64,000 bases of DNA from positions 22,263,285-22,327,284 of the forward strand of contig CM055106.1 in assembly GCA_029204225.1 (NCBI GenBank). Reading direction: 5' to 3'. The notes under the pieces are model-generated. The model worked only from the letters and a program-made list of their open reading frames with translations. It had not been told where the DNA came from and searched no databases. A program made the position numbers and the translations under genes. The first letter of the stretch is position 1. Every line of letters starts with the position of its first letter. Shown one piece after another: positions 1-11,211 of the stretch. The stretch is from Diphasiastrum complanatum. Its lineage: Eukaryota; Streptophyta; Lycopodiopsida; Lycopodiales; Lycopodiaceae.

Positions 1-93
1 CTAAGATTTTCGTTTGACTCGGCAACATTAACCAATAGACTTCAGATCTTTCTTGTTCTATTCTAAGATTTTCGTTTGACTCGGCAACATTAA
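1..93. repeat. 62-bp-period direct repeat at window edge
   Basis: A 31-bp block beginning CTAAGATTTTCGTTTG occurs at 1-31 and again, unchanged, at 63-93, so the two copies are 62 bp apart. The window edge cuts the array, so more copies may lie upstream. No coding potential is seen and the origin is unknown. Confidence 0.8.
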
Positions 94-1008
94 TCCAGGG
101 AATACCTTACGATATTAGCTGTATCTCGTGCATCAGTGCTTTGCCTTAATCTGCTTGAATCATTGCCTCTTTTCAGACAATTTACTTCTATTAGAGTGTT
201 CGTGTTGGAGCTTAAATGTCCACCGGGGACTGGCCACAAGGTACCTACTCATATCCACTTTACTGAGGGACCTCTTTCCTATCTCTACTTTGCAGAGGGA
301 TCTTTCTTTGTTGTCCTCTTTACAGAGGGATCTTGCTTTGTTGTGTTAGGGACCTTTTGGACTACACTTGTCTGTAAGGGACCTTCTATTGTACTTAAGG
401 ACCTCTAGGCCTCTCACAATATTCAGGATAGCTGTCTGATTTTCCTGTGCACAGCTTAGACAGGGGGTGTGAGTTAGTACATACTACATAGGCCTCTTTT
501 CTGTGGACGCACTTAACTTGAACTAGGAGATAGTCTCTTTAAGTTTTCTTGGACTCACTTAACAAGTAGCACTTTTACATCATGTCCTGGCTATAAGACA
601 TCTTACTTTCTTACATACAAAAAATATGACCCTTTCCTTTTGGCCCAATTTTCAATCACCAAGCCCATTTTTCCTCTCAGCTTACATGTTGTCGACAATT
701 TAAGTGTTCAATTGTTTTTAAAAATATATAATTTATCAGAGTGTCTTCAAACAATATTTTGGGTTTATGGAATTCCTGCTATTTTTGTTTGGCTGCTATT
801 GTTTTATCTCCCATTACAGTTCCTTTTAGCATACTATATAAGATTTCTCTGCTATAATACATCATGAATGCAAATCTCTTCACTACTGGTCTATGTAAAG
901 CCATTACAAGTTGATTTCTCCTCTTTTGAAGTCACTCTGCACTGATTCTCATGTGTTTCGGTTTTGCAAAAAAGTCATTCTCAGGGCTAAACATTGCTGA
1001 CGGGGACG
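94..1008. other. Upstream DNA of the UCP3-like gene, with LTR-like debris
   Basis: There is no convincing ORF here. At 240-345 a short phrase ending in GAGGGA(C/T)CT recurs about three times at roughly 30-40 bp spacing, a small degenerate tandem repeat. Around 461-480 a purine run (ACAGGGGG) precedes TGTGAGTTAG, the arrangement of a polypurine tract followed by an LTR start, and CTATAAG follows near 590; this may be the edge of an old LTR. The stretch from about 620 to 1008 should hold the promoter and 5' leader of the carrier gene, but I cannot place a TATA box with confidence. Confidence 0.4.
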
Positions 1009-3089
1009 ATGGCACCAGCAAGTGCATCACAAGAAAACATTTTGCTTCGACTTGTGCTTACCTCTTCCTCTGCAGTTGTTGCAGAGGCTGCCACCTTCCC
1101 CATAGACATAACAAAAACTCGTCTTCAACTTCAGGGAGAGTTGGGCTATTCTTTTGGAAAGGTGAAAAAGGGAGCATTTGGAACAGCAATTGGTATTTTC
1201 AAGGATGAAGGAATCAGTGGCCTTTACAGGGGCCTTTCTCCTGCCCTTTTAAGACATGCTTTTTATACGAGTCTGAGAATAGTAATTTATGAGCAGCTTA
1301 GAACCGCACTGCTAAAAGGTGAGGAGGTTCAAAGTTTGTCTGTGGCAAAGACAGCTTTGATTGGTGGAACTGCAGGCATCATTGGACAGGTGAGGTACGT
1401 TAATGCTGATGCAACTGAGATGGTGTTTGTCCTGGGGGAGAGAGAGAGAGAGAGACACTGGAGTCTTGTCAGTGGCAACTCCGCCAATAGTTATTGCTGT
1501 TATCAAAGGTCAATTGTACTGCTTCAAAGATGAAAGTAGGACACAATGTAATCAAATTGCTTCATCTTACTATCATCATCCAATAATTCACAAAATGCAG
1601 AGCCCTGCCATAAATTTGTTTGACATATGATGCAAGCTGTTTCCAATCGAGAAAGGATTCCAGCAGAAAAGCTGGGAAAGGATAGGATCCTCTTATAGGA
1701 AAATGCTTCTCTTTCGCCTCTGTTTCGATGACATCAGAGAAAAACATAACATGCATCATCTGGAACCAGCGAACCCATCCAGTATATTTGAAAAATCTGC
1801 TGAATAGATTGATTCCTTTCTTGAAGAGGTTGTGCATGTGGAAAAAAAACATCATAAGGCTTGACTTGATTGAAGCATATTTTATTCTGCTAATAATCAA
1901 ACCAATAGCTTTTGCTATCAATGGAATAAATAAGCAGCTAAGTACAGCTGTAAAAGGCGAGGTATTCAAGGTATTTGATCTACTTCTGTTTTGTCCCATA
2001 GATCCTGGTAGGTCTACAGTAGACATTCACAGTATATAAATGAAGAGCTTTCTCTAGTCAAACTAGTTTAGTTGCCAGCCTATATAGTTTGATTGCTAAA
2101 AAGAAATGTACAATAATATTGGATGATCTATCTATTTGCTATTTAATCTGTGTGTCATCACATGGGAGTCTTTAGACCAAGTTTTCTTCATGTGACACAT
2201 CAATGTTTTTCAGATTCATCTATGACATCTGAAGTTCTGAAACTGCGTTGCAATAACATGTTTTACCTAATTGTGTATCCACTGTAGAGCCACAAGTGGA
2301 TATACCTTCATAAACCTGAAAAAGTACATCTTGGATACTAAGTCAATCAAGTATGGGCTGCATGTCTAATAACGGTGGTGCTGTGAACTCTTTTGGAAGT
2401 AGTATATCGAGGCAGGTTCAATTCTTTTTGATAGGACATGCAATTCAGCATGACCATCACTTTACAACACGTTTTAGCTTGAAAACCGGCTTCTGATATT
2501 ACCGGCTAATATTGTCCTTTCTGGTATTTGATGTAATCACCAGGCGGTGGCCAGTCCTGCAGATTTGGTGAAAGTTCGAATGCAGTCAGATGGACGGTTG
2601 GTGAAGCTTGGTCATTCTCCACGTTACACTGGTATAAGCGATGCCTTCTCTAAAATTATCAAGAATGAGGGCTTGTTTGGCCTTTGGAGGGGGGTGGGGC
2701 CAAATGTTCAGCGTGCTTGTCTTGTCAATATGGGTGAGCTGGCTTGTTATGATCAGGCAAAGCAGTTTGTAGTAAGTCATGGCGTTCTTGGGGATAATAT
2801 ATATGCCCACACTGTTGCAGCAATGCTATCAGGTTTGTCAGCAACCATTCTTAGCTGCCCTGCAGATGTTGTAAAGACGAGAATGATGAATCAGGCTATA
2901 GATGGGAAAGATGGAGTTGCAGCTTACAAACATTCCTTGGACTGTCTGACTAAGACAGTCAAAGCTGAAGGGGTTATGGCTTTGTGGAAGGGGTTTTTTC
3001 CAACTTGGACTAGGCTTGGTCCATGGCAATTCGTTTTTTGGGTCTCATATGAGCAGTTGCGCAAATTTAGTGGCCTGTCATCCTTTTAA
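1009..3089 (+). CDS. UCP3: Mitochondrial uncoupling protein 3-like carrier (two exons)
   Basis: This is a mitochondrial carrier (SLC25) family protein of the inner membrane. Exon 1 is 1009-1389 and exon 2 is 2544-3089, separated by a 1154-bp GT-AG intron; joined they encode 308 residues in frame. Three carrier repeats are visible from their signatures: PIDITKTRLQ at residue 31, PADLVKVRMQ at 132 and PADVVKTRMM at 233. The protein ends in GLSSF. Known plant UCP3 proteins have nearly the same length and share the phrases VASPADLVKVRMQ, VNMGELACYD and LGPWQFVFWVSYE, so I assign UCP3 rather than the UCP1/2 or dicarboxylate-carrier branches. Family members move anions or dissipate the proton gradient; the substrate of the UCP3 branch is not settled by sequence. 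The ATG at 1009 was chosen because it fits the short N-terminus of the family; upstream in-frame codons are not ATG. No damage is seen, so it is probably functional. Confidence 0.93.
1390..2543 (+). other. Intron of the UCP3-like gene
   Basis: The donor is CAG|GTGAGG at 1389/1390 and the acceptor is ACCAG|GCGG at 2543/2544. The intron holds a (GA)n tract at 1438-1456 and a 154-codon antisense open frame (1562-2026) that I do not recognise and do not call a gene. Confidence 0.85.
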
Positions 3090-4527
3090 TGGGACAAAAG
3101 TGCCTGCCAATGTTTTAGATTGCTGGTGTCTCATTGTCTTTTCATATAGCATTCATAATTTATCCTGATTTGCACAACTCAACTTATTCAAGAAGATATT
3201 GAGTGTGTCAGATACTTGGCCATATGCTGCCGGTGCTTAAGTTCATAAAGGATTGTTCTAATTTCATCGACTCTCAGATTGTTCTAATGTTGGTAGAAGG
3301 AAACCTGGAAGTTGAAATGATTCTTTATTCGTTTTATCTGAAAATACAGGGTATGTCAATTTCATGCCTTTCTTTTGTTCTCAAGTATCTCATAGGGAGC
3401 ATGTTCTGTAACTGCCATATACATAATAATCTCAAAATGAGAAAGCCCTCAGATCATTAACGTTAGAGGGAGAACCATCAATTTTAAAGCCCATCAACTT
3501 GCCAGTTTCAGAAATTTCTTGGTGTATGTAGTATATGATTATCAGGGAGCAAATTGTGAAGCATAGTGGGGCAAAGTGTTCATCATTACTCGCATGCTTT
3601 GAATTTTAGTTTAAGATGATTGAAACTTGTATTGCGGGGATACAAAACTAGAGTCTTTGTCCAAATTAGCTATCACAAGGTTGGAGAAAATTCTTTCAAA
3701 AGCAAGACTACATAAAGGAAATGTCACAATTGAGAAAAGTAACATATTGTCGGGAAATGTCACAATTGAGAAAAGTGACAGACTATCAGAAAAGTCACAA
3801 ACTGCTAACAACACGTAATGTCTTAATCTTATTTGTGATGCTTAGACTAAGCATTCTTTTAATCTGTTAGCCATGTGTATATACAACAACTTATCTCGAT
3901 TAGATGCTCAATAACTCGATCGAACGTCTAGAGCGCAATTTATTTGTTCTTTCTCTCTGTTATCATAGAGTATTGTTTCAGAAAGAATGTGACTTTGTCT
4001 ACGTTCAGACTTGTTCTCCCTATGACTACACAATCTATGTTCCAGTAATCTAAGTCGTGTACGTTGTGTTGAATGCTCATTTATTCTGTTCTGATCGATT
4101 CTTGCTATGTAGATGAAACTATCTGTAGATTAAATTTATTCATATGACTGATAATCTGTGTCGATTGTAATGCTCTAGATTCCGCACTATTACACTTTTG
4201 CAGCTAAATTATAAATTAACCTACTTCGTGCATGTCTACGGAATCGACTATATCGATCCAGTGACTTTGAAGCTTTAATCAAGTAGAGCGATCATCGATT
4301 TGTTGAGGTCGTCTCGAATCCGATAGACGTAGATCCATTCACTGAGGTTTCTGCTATTTCCAAGCACGATTCCTAACATTGAAGCATTCAAGAAATGAAG
4401 CGGATTATAACATGTCACGGGGTAGTTTGTTTTCATGAGAGCAATTCTTAGTTTCATAATCACGTTCATGCTATGAGTCCACATCTAACCCTAATTCCCA
4501 CTAATCCTAATCACCACAGTCAAGCTT

Positions 4528-4530
<3 letters not shown>
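3090..4530. other. 3' flank of UCP3-like gene; no gene seen
   Basis: This stretch contains the presumed 3' UTR and AT-rich intergenic DNA. Two copies of a 36-bp direct repeat (GAAATGTCACAATTGAGAAA core) lie at about 3718-3753 and 3754-3790. From about 3840 to 4480 the composition changes and contains several CG-bearing words (ATCGAT, CGTCTAG), suggesting a different, probably transposon-derived, origin. Only short ORFs are present and none is recognisable. Confidence 0.5.

Positions 4531-4619
<89 letters not shown>
4531..4619. repeat. Compound (CT)n-(CA)n microsatellite
   Basis: An uninterrupted (TC)24 tract runs to 4578 and passes directly into an (AC)n tract ending at 4619. The serine/leucine and histidine/threonine ORFs across it are artefacts of the dinucleotide repeat. 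Confidence 0.97.
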
Positions 4620-4621
<2 letters not shown>

Positions 4622-4689
4622 TAGAAACAATAAGCAAATTCAACAACTTACAAATCCAAACAACATCAAAATAGCATAAAAACATGAGA

Positions 4690-4994
4690 TATGGAGAAAA
4701 GATAAAAAAAACAAGGACATCCAATCGCAAATTGGTAAGTTCCACCTTCTTCGATTGAATATGTGAAATGCATTACAAAGTACCACTATTTATAGTGGAT
4801 TTTGGGCACTTGGCCTCAATGGCTATTGGCCAATTTCTACCTCCCTTATTATTTGAATTCGAAAATGAGTGGGAACCCATTTTTGTTAACTAACTTGACT
4901 ATTAGGCCTTGCGACATTTAATTTTCGCAATTGGCCTAAAGTCCTTATATTAACAACTATTCAAAAAAATATCAAGTGTGATGATATCCCACAA
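4690..4994 (-). mobile_element. LTR-like segment, minus strand
   Basis: Read on the minus strand, a purine-rich stretch (TTGGAGGAT) at about 4995-5005 is followed by TGTGGGATATCATCACAC, the usual order of a polypurine tract and LTR start. Downstream on the same strand lies CTATAAATAG at about 4790, a good TATA box. The far end of the LTR is not defined and no matching second LTR was found, so this could be a solo LTR or a 3' LTR whose internal region (above 5000) has decayed. Confidence 0.4.
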
Positions 4995-6638
4995 TCCTCC
5001 AAAAAGATTCCAACTTTAGGTGATGCAATAATGTATTAAAACCTAGAGCCTAACTAATTATTGTAATGTTTTACCTAAAAATATTCGAATACTAAATTCA
5101 GGAAAATAAAAACCGATAGGCTCATAGCATATAAGGGGCTCAAGCATGTAGGTTTTTGGAAACCTACAATGAATTTCTTGGTCGGTAAAATTTGTAGGTT
5201 TTTTTTCAATGTATTATAAGTTTTTTGGCCAACAAGTTTAGCCCCATAGAGGTGAGATAATAGGATAAGATGATAATGATGCTTGTTGGGGTTCTCTGAG
5301 CTAATAATTGTGATGATGACACTACTCATGTTGCTCCTACACATTGTTACCTATGACCTATGTGAGATTTTTGGAGCTTATTTGACTAGAATTCAAAAAT
5401 TGTCTTTCTGTGAGAGAATCATTGTCTATTCCCCCCCCCCTGCCTCCACATTGGGGATGTGCTAGTTGGAACATAGTTTCAACATAGGCTTCTTGAAGCT
5501 CCACACGATTATACTAATGCTTGCTCCTCCATGTGTAACCCCCCCCACAACCCTCACCTCCCTTCTCATTGCCATATCCAACTTCGACGCTACCATTCAT
5601 GCCATCTCTTATTAAAATTCTTGATTGACATGAAAATATTTTGCGACATAAATTGTTGTTATTTATGAGGTGATAAACTAAAGAAGATGTGGTAACTTCA
5701 AGAGTTCTTAATATATAGTGCTTTTAGTTGTCACAAAAAAAAAAAAATCCAAAACTCATGCATCTATTTAAATCCAAGCGCATGTTGACATTCTTCAACG
5801 GACTTTATTTAGAAGTTGGCCTTGTAACATGACATTGATGCACATAATAAGATAAATTTTGTTTCATCAACATTAGTTCATGTGGATATTGTTCATTACA
5901 AATTTATTAGTGTGGAAAGAAATTGATTAACCAAATGAAAAACATCACGTCACTATAAGTATAATGAAGAAATACTTGCTCATCATAAATAGATTTTTGA
6001 AGATTGAATAGTTTTTCATAGAAGATGAAAGTATCTTATCTTATTGTAGGACTTCAAGTATGCACTTATTAATATTATGATTGAATCTTGTAAATTTCAA
6101 ATTTGTGAAAAAATCGTTAAAAATGATCAAATGAGATTTATTACCACATATGCACTTCCACAAGGCCTCACATATAGATCTTGACCTCCACTGGCATTTA
6201 AGGGACATAAATGCACCATTGACTTCCACATCAGGAACTTTCCACAACTTTATCACTTTGAGTAATGAATACCTTAGAAGATCAATGTTTATGGGTGACA
6301 TAGCTTGTACTTCTAGTTTATGTGCACGTACTTGGTATATGTAAACCCATTGTTTCAAGTCATCAACACATGTCTATCACTATGTAGCTAGATTTTCTTA
6401 CAAGACATCAAAAAAATTATATACTAAGAATTCGAGTTAAGACTCGGGCCACTATACTAAGCCAAAAACAAAGTCTTCATCACAAAGTATTCAAAGCATA
6501 ATGACTTGAATCTTCAAACTATATAGAATCAATATATTGTACTACTACCACTTAAAAGCACTCATTTGATTAAGGCACTTTTGAAGAGTTCACAAAAGTT
6601 CCTTTTTGTCAAAGAAAGAAAAGCTTTTAAGCATGTAA

Positions 6639-6691
<53 letters not shown>

Positions 6692-7472
6692 TAATTCAGA
6701 TCATGTTCAAGAGCTCAAACTCTGTCAAAAGTATTCATTGCACTTTGGTGTATGAGTTTGGGTACATGGAAGAGATGAGAATAATAGCAAGTGTAAGAGA
6801 TACTTATCTTGTAGATATCATTGTAGTAATAAGTAGGTTAATTCAACTTTTTTAATAAATGTGAAACAAAAAAGCTACTATAAGCTTGTGTGAGCTTAAA
6901 AAAGCTATGTACTATGATCACACACTTACGCATCTCTGAGTTAGTTGTTTTAAATATATATATATATATACTACACAAAAGTTGTTGGTTTCTTCTAGAA
7001 CAAGTTTATTGATATATTTTGGTTCATAACATTATCTAGCATTACACAAATTTTTTTTATGGTTAAAGGATATGAGAAACTATGTAGAATGACTCCTATT
7101 TCTTTTACAATCTTGAATTTACTAGATTACTTTGCTGTCAAAATATTACAACATTTAAGTAAGGCTAAGATGAAGCTTTAATCAAATCATATTTAGTGGG
7201 TACCTTATTGAATCATTTGGTGAATCAAGCAAGTTCAAAAATGAGGTTTCATCATGGTTCTGAATATTAACTCATTACAATGACTTAGCTGGGTAGACTA
7301 GTGCCATACTAGCAAACTCTAGCCATTGTGTAGTTTAAGGAAAGAGCCTTGTGGTCCATGTGTAGGCTTGGCCAATTACTTGATGTACATTGTGTATTTA
7401 TACAAATGCATCTAGTATTCTTATTGTGAGCATCATGTGCCATCTACAACATTATATACTCAATAGAGTTTT
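4995..7472. other. AT-rich non-coding stretch
   Basis: No protein family is recognisable in any frame. The stretch includes poly-C runs near 5433 and 5540, a long (AT)n microsatellite at 6643-6686, a shorter (TA)n near 6953-6970 and poly-A/T runs. It is probably old intergenic or decayed transposon DNA. Confidence 0.6.
6643..6686. repeat. (AT)n microsatellite
   Basis: A perfect (AT)22 tract, self-complementary and able to extrude as a hairpin. Confidence 0.97.
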
Positions 7473-8023
7473 TGTTGGGGGTATTCCCAACATAGAGTGA
7501 ATAAAAGAAAATGAGTCAATAAATGTATTGCGAGGGCATGGCTTCCTGCGCGTATAAGCCCATGGCCCAATGAGCACGCAAGGAGATTGTAAATAGAAAT
7601 AATGGACTTGGGCCGCTTGTATTTAAAATAAAACTTGAGGCCCAAAGTCATTTTAAACTTAGAAGTCTATTATTTTAGAGTTGGGTCCAACTTGGGCTCA
7701 CATGAATCTTGTGAATTCTAATGTACTTTTTGTGGACCCTTGGATTAAGTTGGGTCCAAGATGAATGGATAGGTTTAATGTACATATTAGCCGATAGTAT
7801 TTTGGGGCAAGGGCCTTCCCCATTTATAAAAAGGCACCTCATGTACTCTATTTAGATGCTTAATGAGCTACCAAATTTTGGAGAGAAGCATACTCATTTG
7901 CTATTCACTACTTGCTAATGTGCTTGATTGTGTTTTCCTTTTGCTCTCAAGTTTGCAAGTTTTTGGTTTCCATAGTTAAAGTTTTTGCATTAGCAAGCAC
8001 AAGGAGCATTTGAGCTAACCTCC

Positions 8024-8101
<78 letters not shown>

Positions 8102-8340
8102 CTTTCTCTCTATTACTCTCTTCCTCTCTTCTATTCTATTCTTCTCCTTCACAAGATCATGATGAATGTTAGTTTAGTGGAGTAGAGTTAGGGGTGTGTA
8201 GTTTTAGTGGTGATAGAGTTAGAGAAAAAGTAGAGAATTACCTAAAAGTAGCATCTGTTCATAGTTAGGCACCTATCCAGTGTTCTAACCCTTGTTGATA
8301 GGTGAGAGGGCTACTACGATGCGAGAACTTCGACCCTACA
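7473..8340 (+). mobile_element. Long terminal repeat (about 868 bp)
   Basis: The segment begins TGTTGGGGGTATTCCC, where the start itself forms a short inverted repeat, and ends CCCTACA, giving TG...CA termini. A TATA box (TTTATAAAAAGGC) lies at about 7822, and a primer binding site follows two bases after the end. The LTR contains a (CT)n tract at 8026-8099. It is therefore a 5' LTR of a plus-strand retrotransposon. The LTR found after the copia pol at about 13190 is a different sequence, so the two are not a pair. Confidence 0.75.
8026..8099. repeat. (CT)n microsatellite inside LTR
   Basis: A 74-bp pure CT tract in the U3/R part of the LTR, downstream of its TATA box, so it would lie in or near the start of the element's transcript. 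Confidence 0.95.
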
Positions 8341-8341
8341 G

Positions 8342-8359
8342 TGGCGCCGATGCCGGGGA
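8342..8359 (+). promoter_or_regulatory. Primer binding site, tRNA-Asp type
   Basis: TGGCGCCGATGCCGGGGA matches, with one mismatch, the complement of the 3' end of plant tRNA-Asp as I recall it (TGGCGCCGTTGCCGGGGA). This site is typical of Athila/Tat-type Ty3/gypsy elements, whereas most copia elements use initiator tRNA-Met. Confidence 0.75.
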
Positions 8360-9060
8360 TAGGTTTCCACTAACTAGTATAGCTACATTTTAGCTATTTC
8401 TTGCTTTTTGGAGTAGTTTTAGGTATATTTTTGGGTGTTTAGAGTTAGTTTTCTGTATTTTTCTGTGTTTGGACTGTTCACAGCTAGCGGAGGAGGTGTG
8501 AGAGGGTAGAGGAGACCCTGAACAGTCTCTAAGGGCTTGACATCCAAACCAAAACCTGAGAAAACCCAAAAAACACACTAATCTTCATTTTGGATCTTTT
8601 GTAGATCAAAACACTAAATAGGTCAATATACTTGTTCAATTCCGTTTTTTGAATTCACATGCTGGATTTGGCCGATTTTTGGATCATTGGTTCAGCCTAA
8701 GTGGTGGCTTATAGATTGCATATCAAATTTTCAGCATTTGCATGTAGATTTGGAATAGTCAATTTTTTGTGATTTTGTCAAAACCCTAATTTTGATTGGA
8801 TCTCTAGATAGTGAGGTTGCTGGACTTCATTTGAGTGTGTTTCAATCTTAGGAAGTGGCAAAAGTCATTAGATTGAGGATAGATCATAGGTTGATCAAGA
8901 ATCCATGATTCTATGTGTTGATTTGCTTGGATAAGTGCTAGAAGAGAATTTGTGAGATAGTTTCAAATCTTGGTGATTTCTTTTGAAAGCATTTGTTGTT
9001 GTTCAAAGGAGTGCTTTGTGCATTGAAACAGGTTGAAAGAGAAGATCAGGTCATTGCTAC
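8360..9060 (+). other. Untranslated leader between primer site and copia gag
   Basis: About 700 bp with no ORF of note and no second LTR end or initiator-Met primer site. It joins a gypsy-type primer site to a copia gag start, so either the leader belongs to a chimeric element or a boundary between two elements lies unseen inside it. Confidence 0.5.
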
Positions 9061-11211
9061 ATGGCACCCTCAATTGGAGTCATGTTGGAAGCCAATGATA
9101 GGCTTACCTCAAGTAACTATTCATTATGGAAAGTGAGGATGGAGTCACTTCTTGAGATGAATGATGTTTTGGATATTGTTGTAGGTTTGGAGGAGAGACC
9201 AACAGCACAACAAGATCAATTGAGGTATGACAAGAGGGCCAAGAAGGCTCTACACATGATAAAGATGAATGTTACCAATGAACTTCTTAAGGAAGTTGGT
9301 AAGTGCACATCATCTTTGGAAGCTTGGAATTCATTGAAGAAGCTTTATGAATCCAGGTCTACTTCTAGAGTGTTGACTCTAAGAAGGCAAATCTTTTCTT
9401 GTTTGCAAAAGAATGAAGAAAGTCCAAGTACTTTTGTTTTGAGAATGAAAGCATTGAATGATGAGTTAGCTTGCATAGATGAAAGCATTAAGGAAGGAGA
9501 GCTTATTCAAGTGATTCTTAATGGCTTGTTGGATGCTCATGCTAACATTGTTCAAAGTATTGCTATTCAAAAGACTTTGCCAATTTCGATGGATCTTCAA
9601 GAGATCTTGATCAATGAGGAATATAGGCTTCAAGCAAGAGGTGGATCTACATCGACACTTCAAGAGGATGCTATGTTCACGAAGGGCAAATTCAAGGGCA
9701 AAACCAAAAGCAAGTGGTCTAAAGGGCAAGATCAAGTGGATGCTTCTTCAAGTGGCAAAAAGAAGGATAGATCAAAGCTCAAGTGCTTCTATTGTGGCAT
9801 CAAAGGACACTTTGCAAGTGAGTGCTACAAGAAGAAGAGAGATCAAGGAGACAAGCAAGGTAATCTTACTCTTGATGAGGATGGTTTGGATGTGCAAGAT
9901 GCAAATGATGATGCTTTTGTGATGTCTTCATGTATGCTTTCTAATGATGGAGATCTAGATCCTTGGTGGATTGATAGTGGAGCAAGTTCACACATGACCT
10001 TTCACAAAGAGTACTTCACTTCTTTGTTGGCATGTGGAGATGACAAGAGGGTGATCTACATGGCCAATGATGGTGAGTGTGCAATCAAAGGGATTGGCAC
10101 AATTCCTATTTCTCTCTCTACAAATAGGAATGTTCATTTGGAGGATGTCTTGTTTATTCCATCTATTACCAAGAATTTGCTTAGTGTGAGTCAAATGCTA
10201 AGTAAGGGCCTGAAGGTGGAGTTTGATGGAGATGCTTGTTTGATCAAAAGGAAGGATGTCTTGATTGGAAAAGGTAAAAGGCCAGGGAAGTTTTTCAAAC
10301 TTGATGCTTGTGTTATTGCTAACCAAGTTGGATGTGTTGCAAGGGAGCAAATTTCTATTCAAGAAGTTTGGCACAAAAGGATGGGACACCTCAACTTCAA
10401 GTCATTGGAGGTAATGGCAAGGAAGAAGGTTGTGATTGGTCTTCCAAGTTCCTTAAGTAATGACAAGCATGTTTGTGAGTCTTATGCTTTGTCTAAGTCA
10501 CATAAACTACCTTATACTAGATCTATTTCTAGATCTACAAAGTCTTTTCAACTTGTACATTCGGATATTCATGGATTTACTACAATTAGCAATAGTGGAG
10601 CTAAGATGTATGTAACATTCATTGATGATTTTAGTAGATTTTGTTGGATCTATCTACTAAAGAGCAAGGATGAAGTGTATGATGTCTTTGTCAAGTTCAA
10701 GAATGCAAGAGAGAACCAATTTTCCACAAAGATCAAGTGCTTGAGAGGTGACAATGGTGGTGAGTACATATCTAACAAGTTCAAGGCCTTTTGTGATGAG
10801 CATGGGATCAAGAGGGAGTATACAACGTCAAGGACCCCACAACAAAATGGAGTGGCTGAAAGGAAGAATAGAACTTTATGTGAAAGTGCTAAAGCTATGA
10901 GGTTAAGTGCTAATCTTGACAAACCATTTTGCGATCAAGCTTTGTTGTATGCCAATTTCTTGTGCAATAGGTGGCCGAGTGCTATTTTGGATGGAAGGAC
11001 ACCTTTTGAGATGCTATTCAAGAGGAGGCCGAGTGTCAACTTTCTAAGAACCTTTGGATGCACATGCTATGTCAACATTACTCTTGATGATAGGACCAAG
11101 GAGGATCCATCTTCAAGAAGAGGTATTTTTGTTGGATATAGTGAGGTGAGTAAAGCCTACAAGGTTTACATTCCTTCTACTAACAAAGTGATTGTTGGAT
11201 ATCATTTTTGA
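9061..11211 (+). CDS. Ty1/copia Gag-protease-integrase polyprotein (first part)
   Basis: A 716-residue open frame encodes the front of a copia polyprotein. In order: a Gag/UBN2-type region (about 1-200, starting MAPSIGVMLEANDRLTSSNY), a zinc knuckle CFYCGIKGHFASEC near residue 243, an aspartic protease with WWIDSGASSH near 302, a pre-integrase zinc region (WHKRMGHLN), and an integrase core with D in HSDIHGF, D in FIDDFSRFCW and E in the TPQQNGVAERKNRTL block. The second Cys of the HHCC zinc region appears degraded (CESYALSK). The frame ends at 11211 after VIVGYHF, where the expected continuation (IIFDEGN) is in another frame, so a small indel near 11195 breaks the polyprotein. It is otherwise free of stops, suggesting a fairly young copy. 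Confidence 0.9.
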   Translation: MAPSIGVMLEANDRLTSSNYSLWKVRMESLLEMNDVLDIVVGLEERPTAQQDQLRYDKRAKKALHMIKMNVTNELLKEVGKCTSSLEAWNSLKKLYESRSTSRVLTLRRQIFSCLQKNEESPSTFVLRMKALNDELACIDESIKEGELIQVILNGLLDAHANIVQSIAIQKTLPISMDLQEILINEEYRLQARGGSTSTLQEDAMFTKGKFKGKTKSKWSKGQDQVDASSSGKKKDRSKLKCFYCGIKGHFASECYKKKRDQGDKQGNLTLDEDGLDVQDANDDAFVMSSCMLSNDGDLDPWWIDSGASSHMTFHKEYFTSLLACGDDKRVIYMANDGECAIKGIGTIPISLSTNRNVHLEDVLFIPSITKNLLSVSQMLSKGLKVEFDGDACLIKRKDVLIGKGKRPGKFFKLDACVIANQVGCVAREQISIQEVWHKRMGHLNFKSLEVMARKKVVIGLPSSLSNDKHVCESYALSKSHKLPYTRSISRSTKSFQLVHSDIHGFTTISNSGAKMYVTFIDDFSRFCWIYLLKSKDEVYDVFVKFKNARENQFSTKIKCLRGDNGGEYISNKFKAFCDEHGIKREYTTSRTPQQNGVAERKNRTLCESAKAMRLSANLDKPFCDQALLYANFLCNRWPSAILDGRTPFEMLFKRRPSVNFLRTFGCTCYVNITLDDRTKEDPSSRRGIFVGYSEVSKAYKVYIPSTNKVIVGYHF

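Noticed and set aside
1562-2026. 154-codon antisense ORF inside the UCP3 intron
   Set aside because: No recognisable motif, AT-rich composition and no splice or promoter context; open by chance or from decayed DNA.
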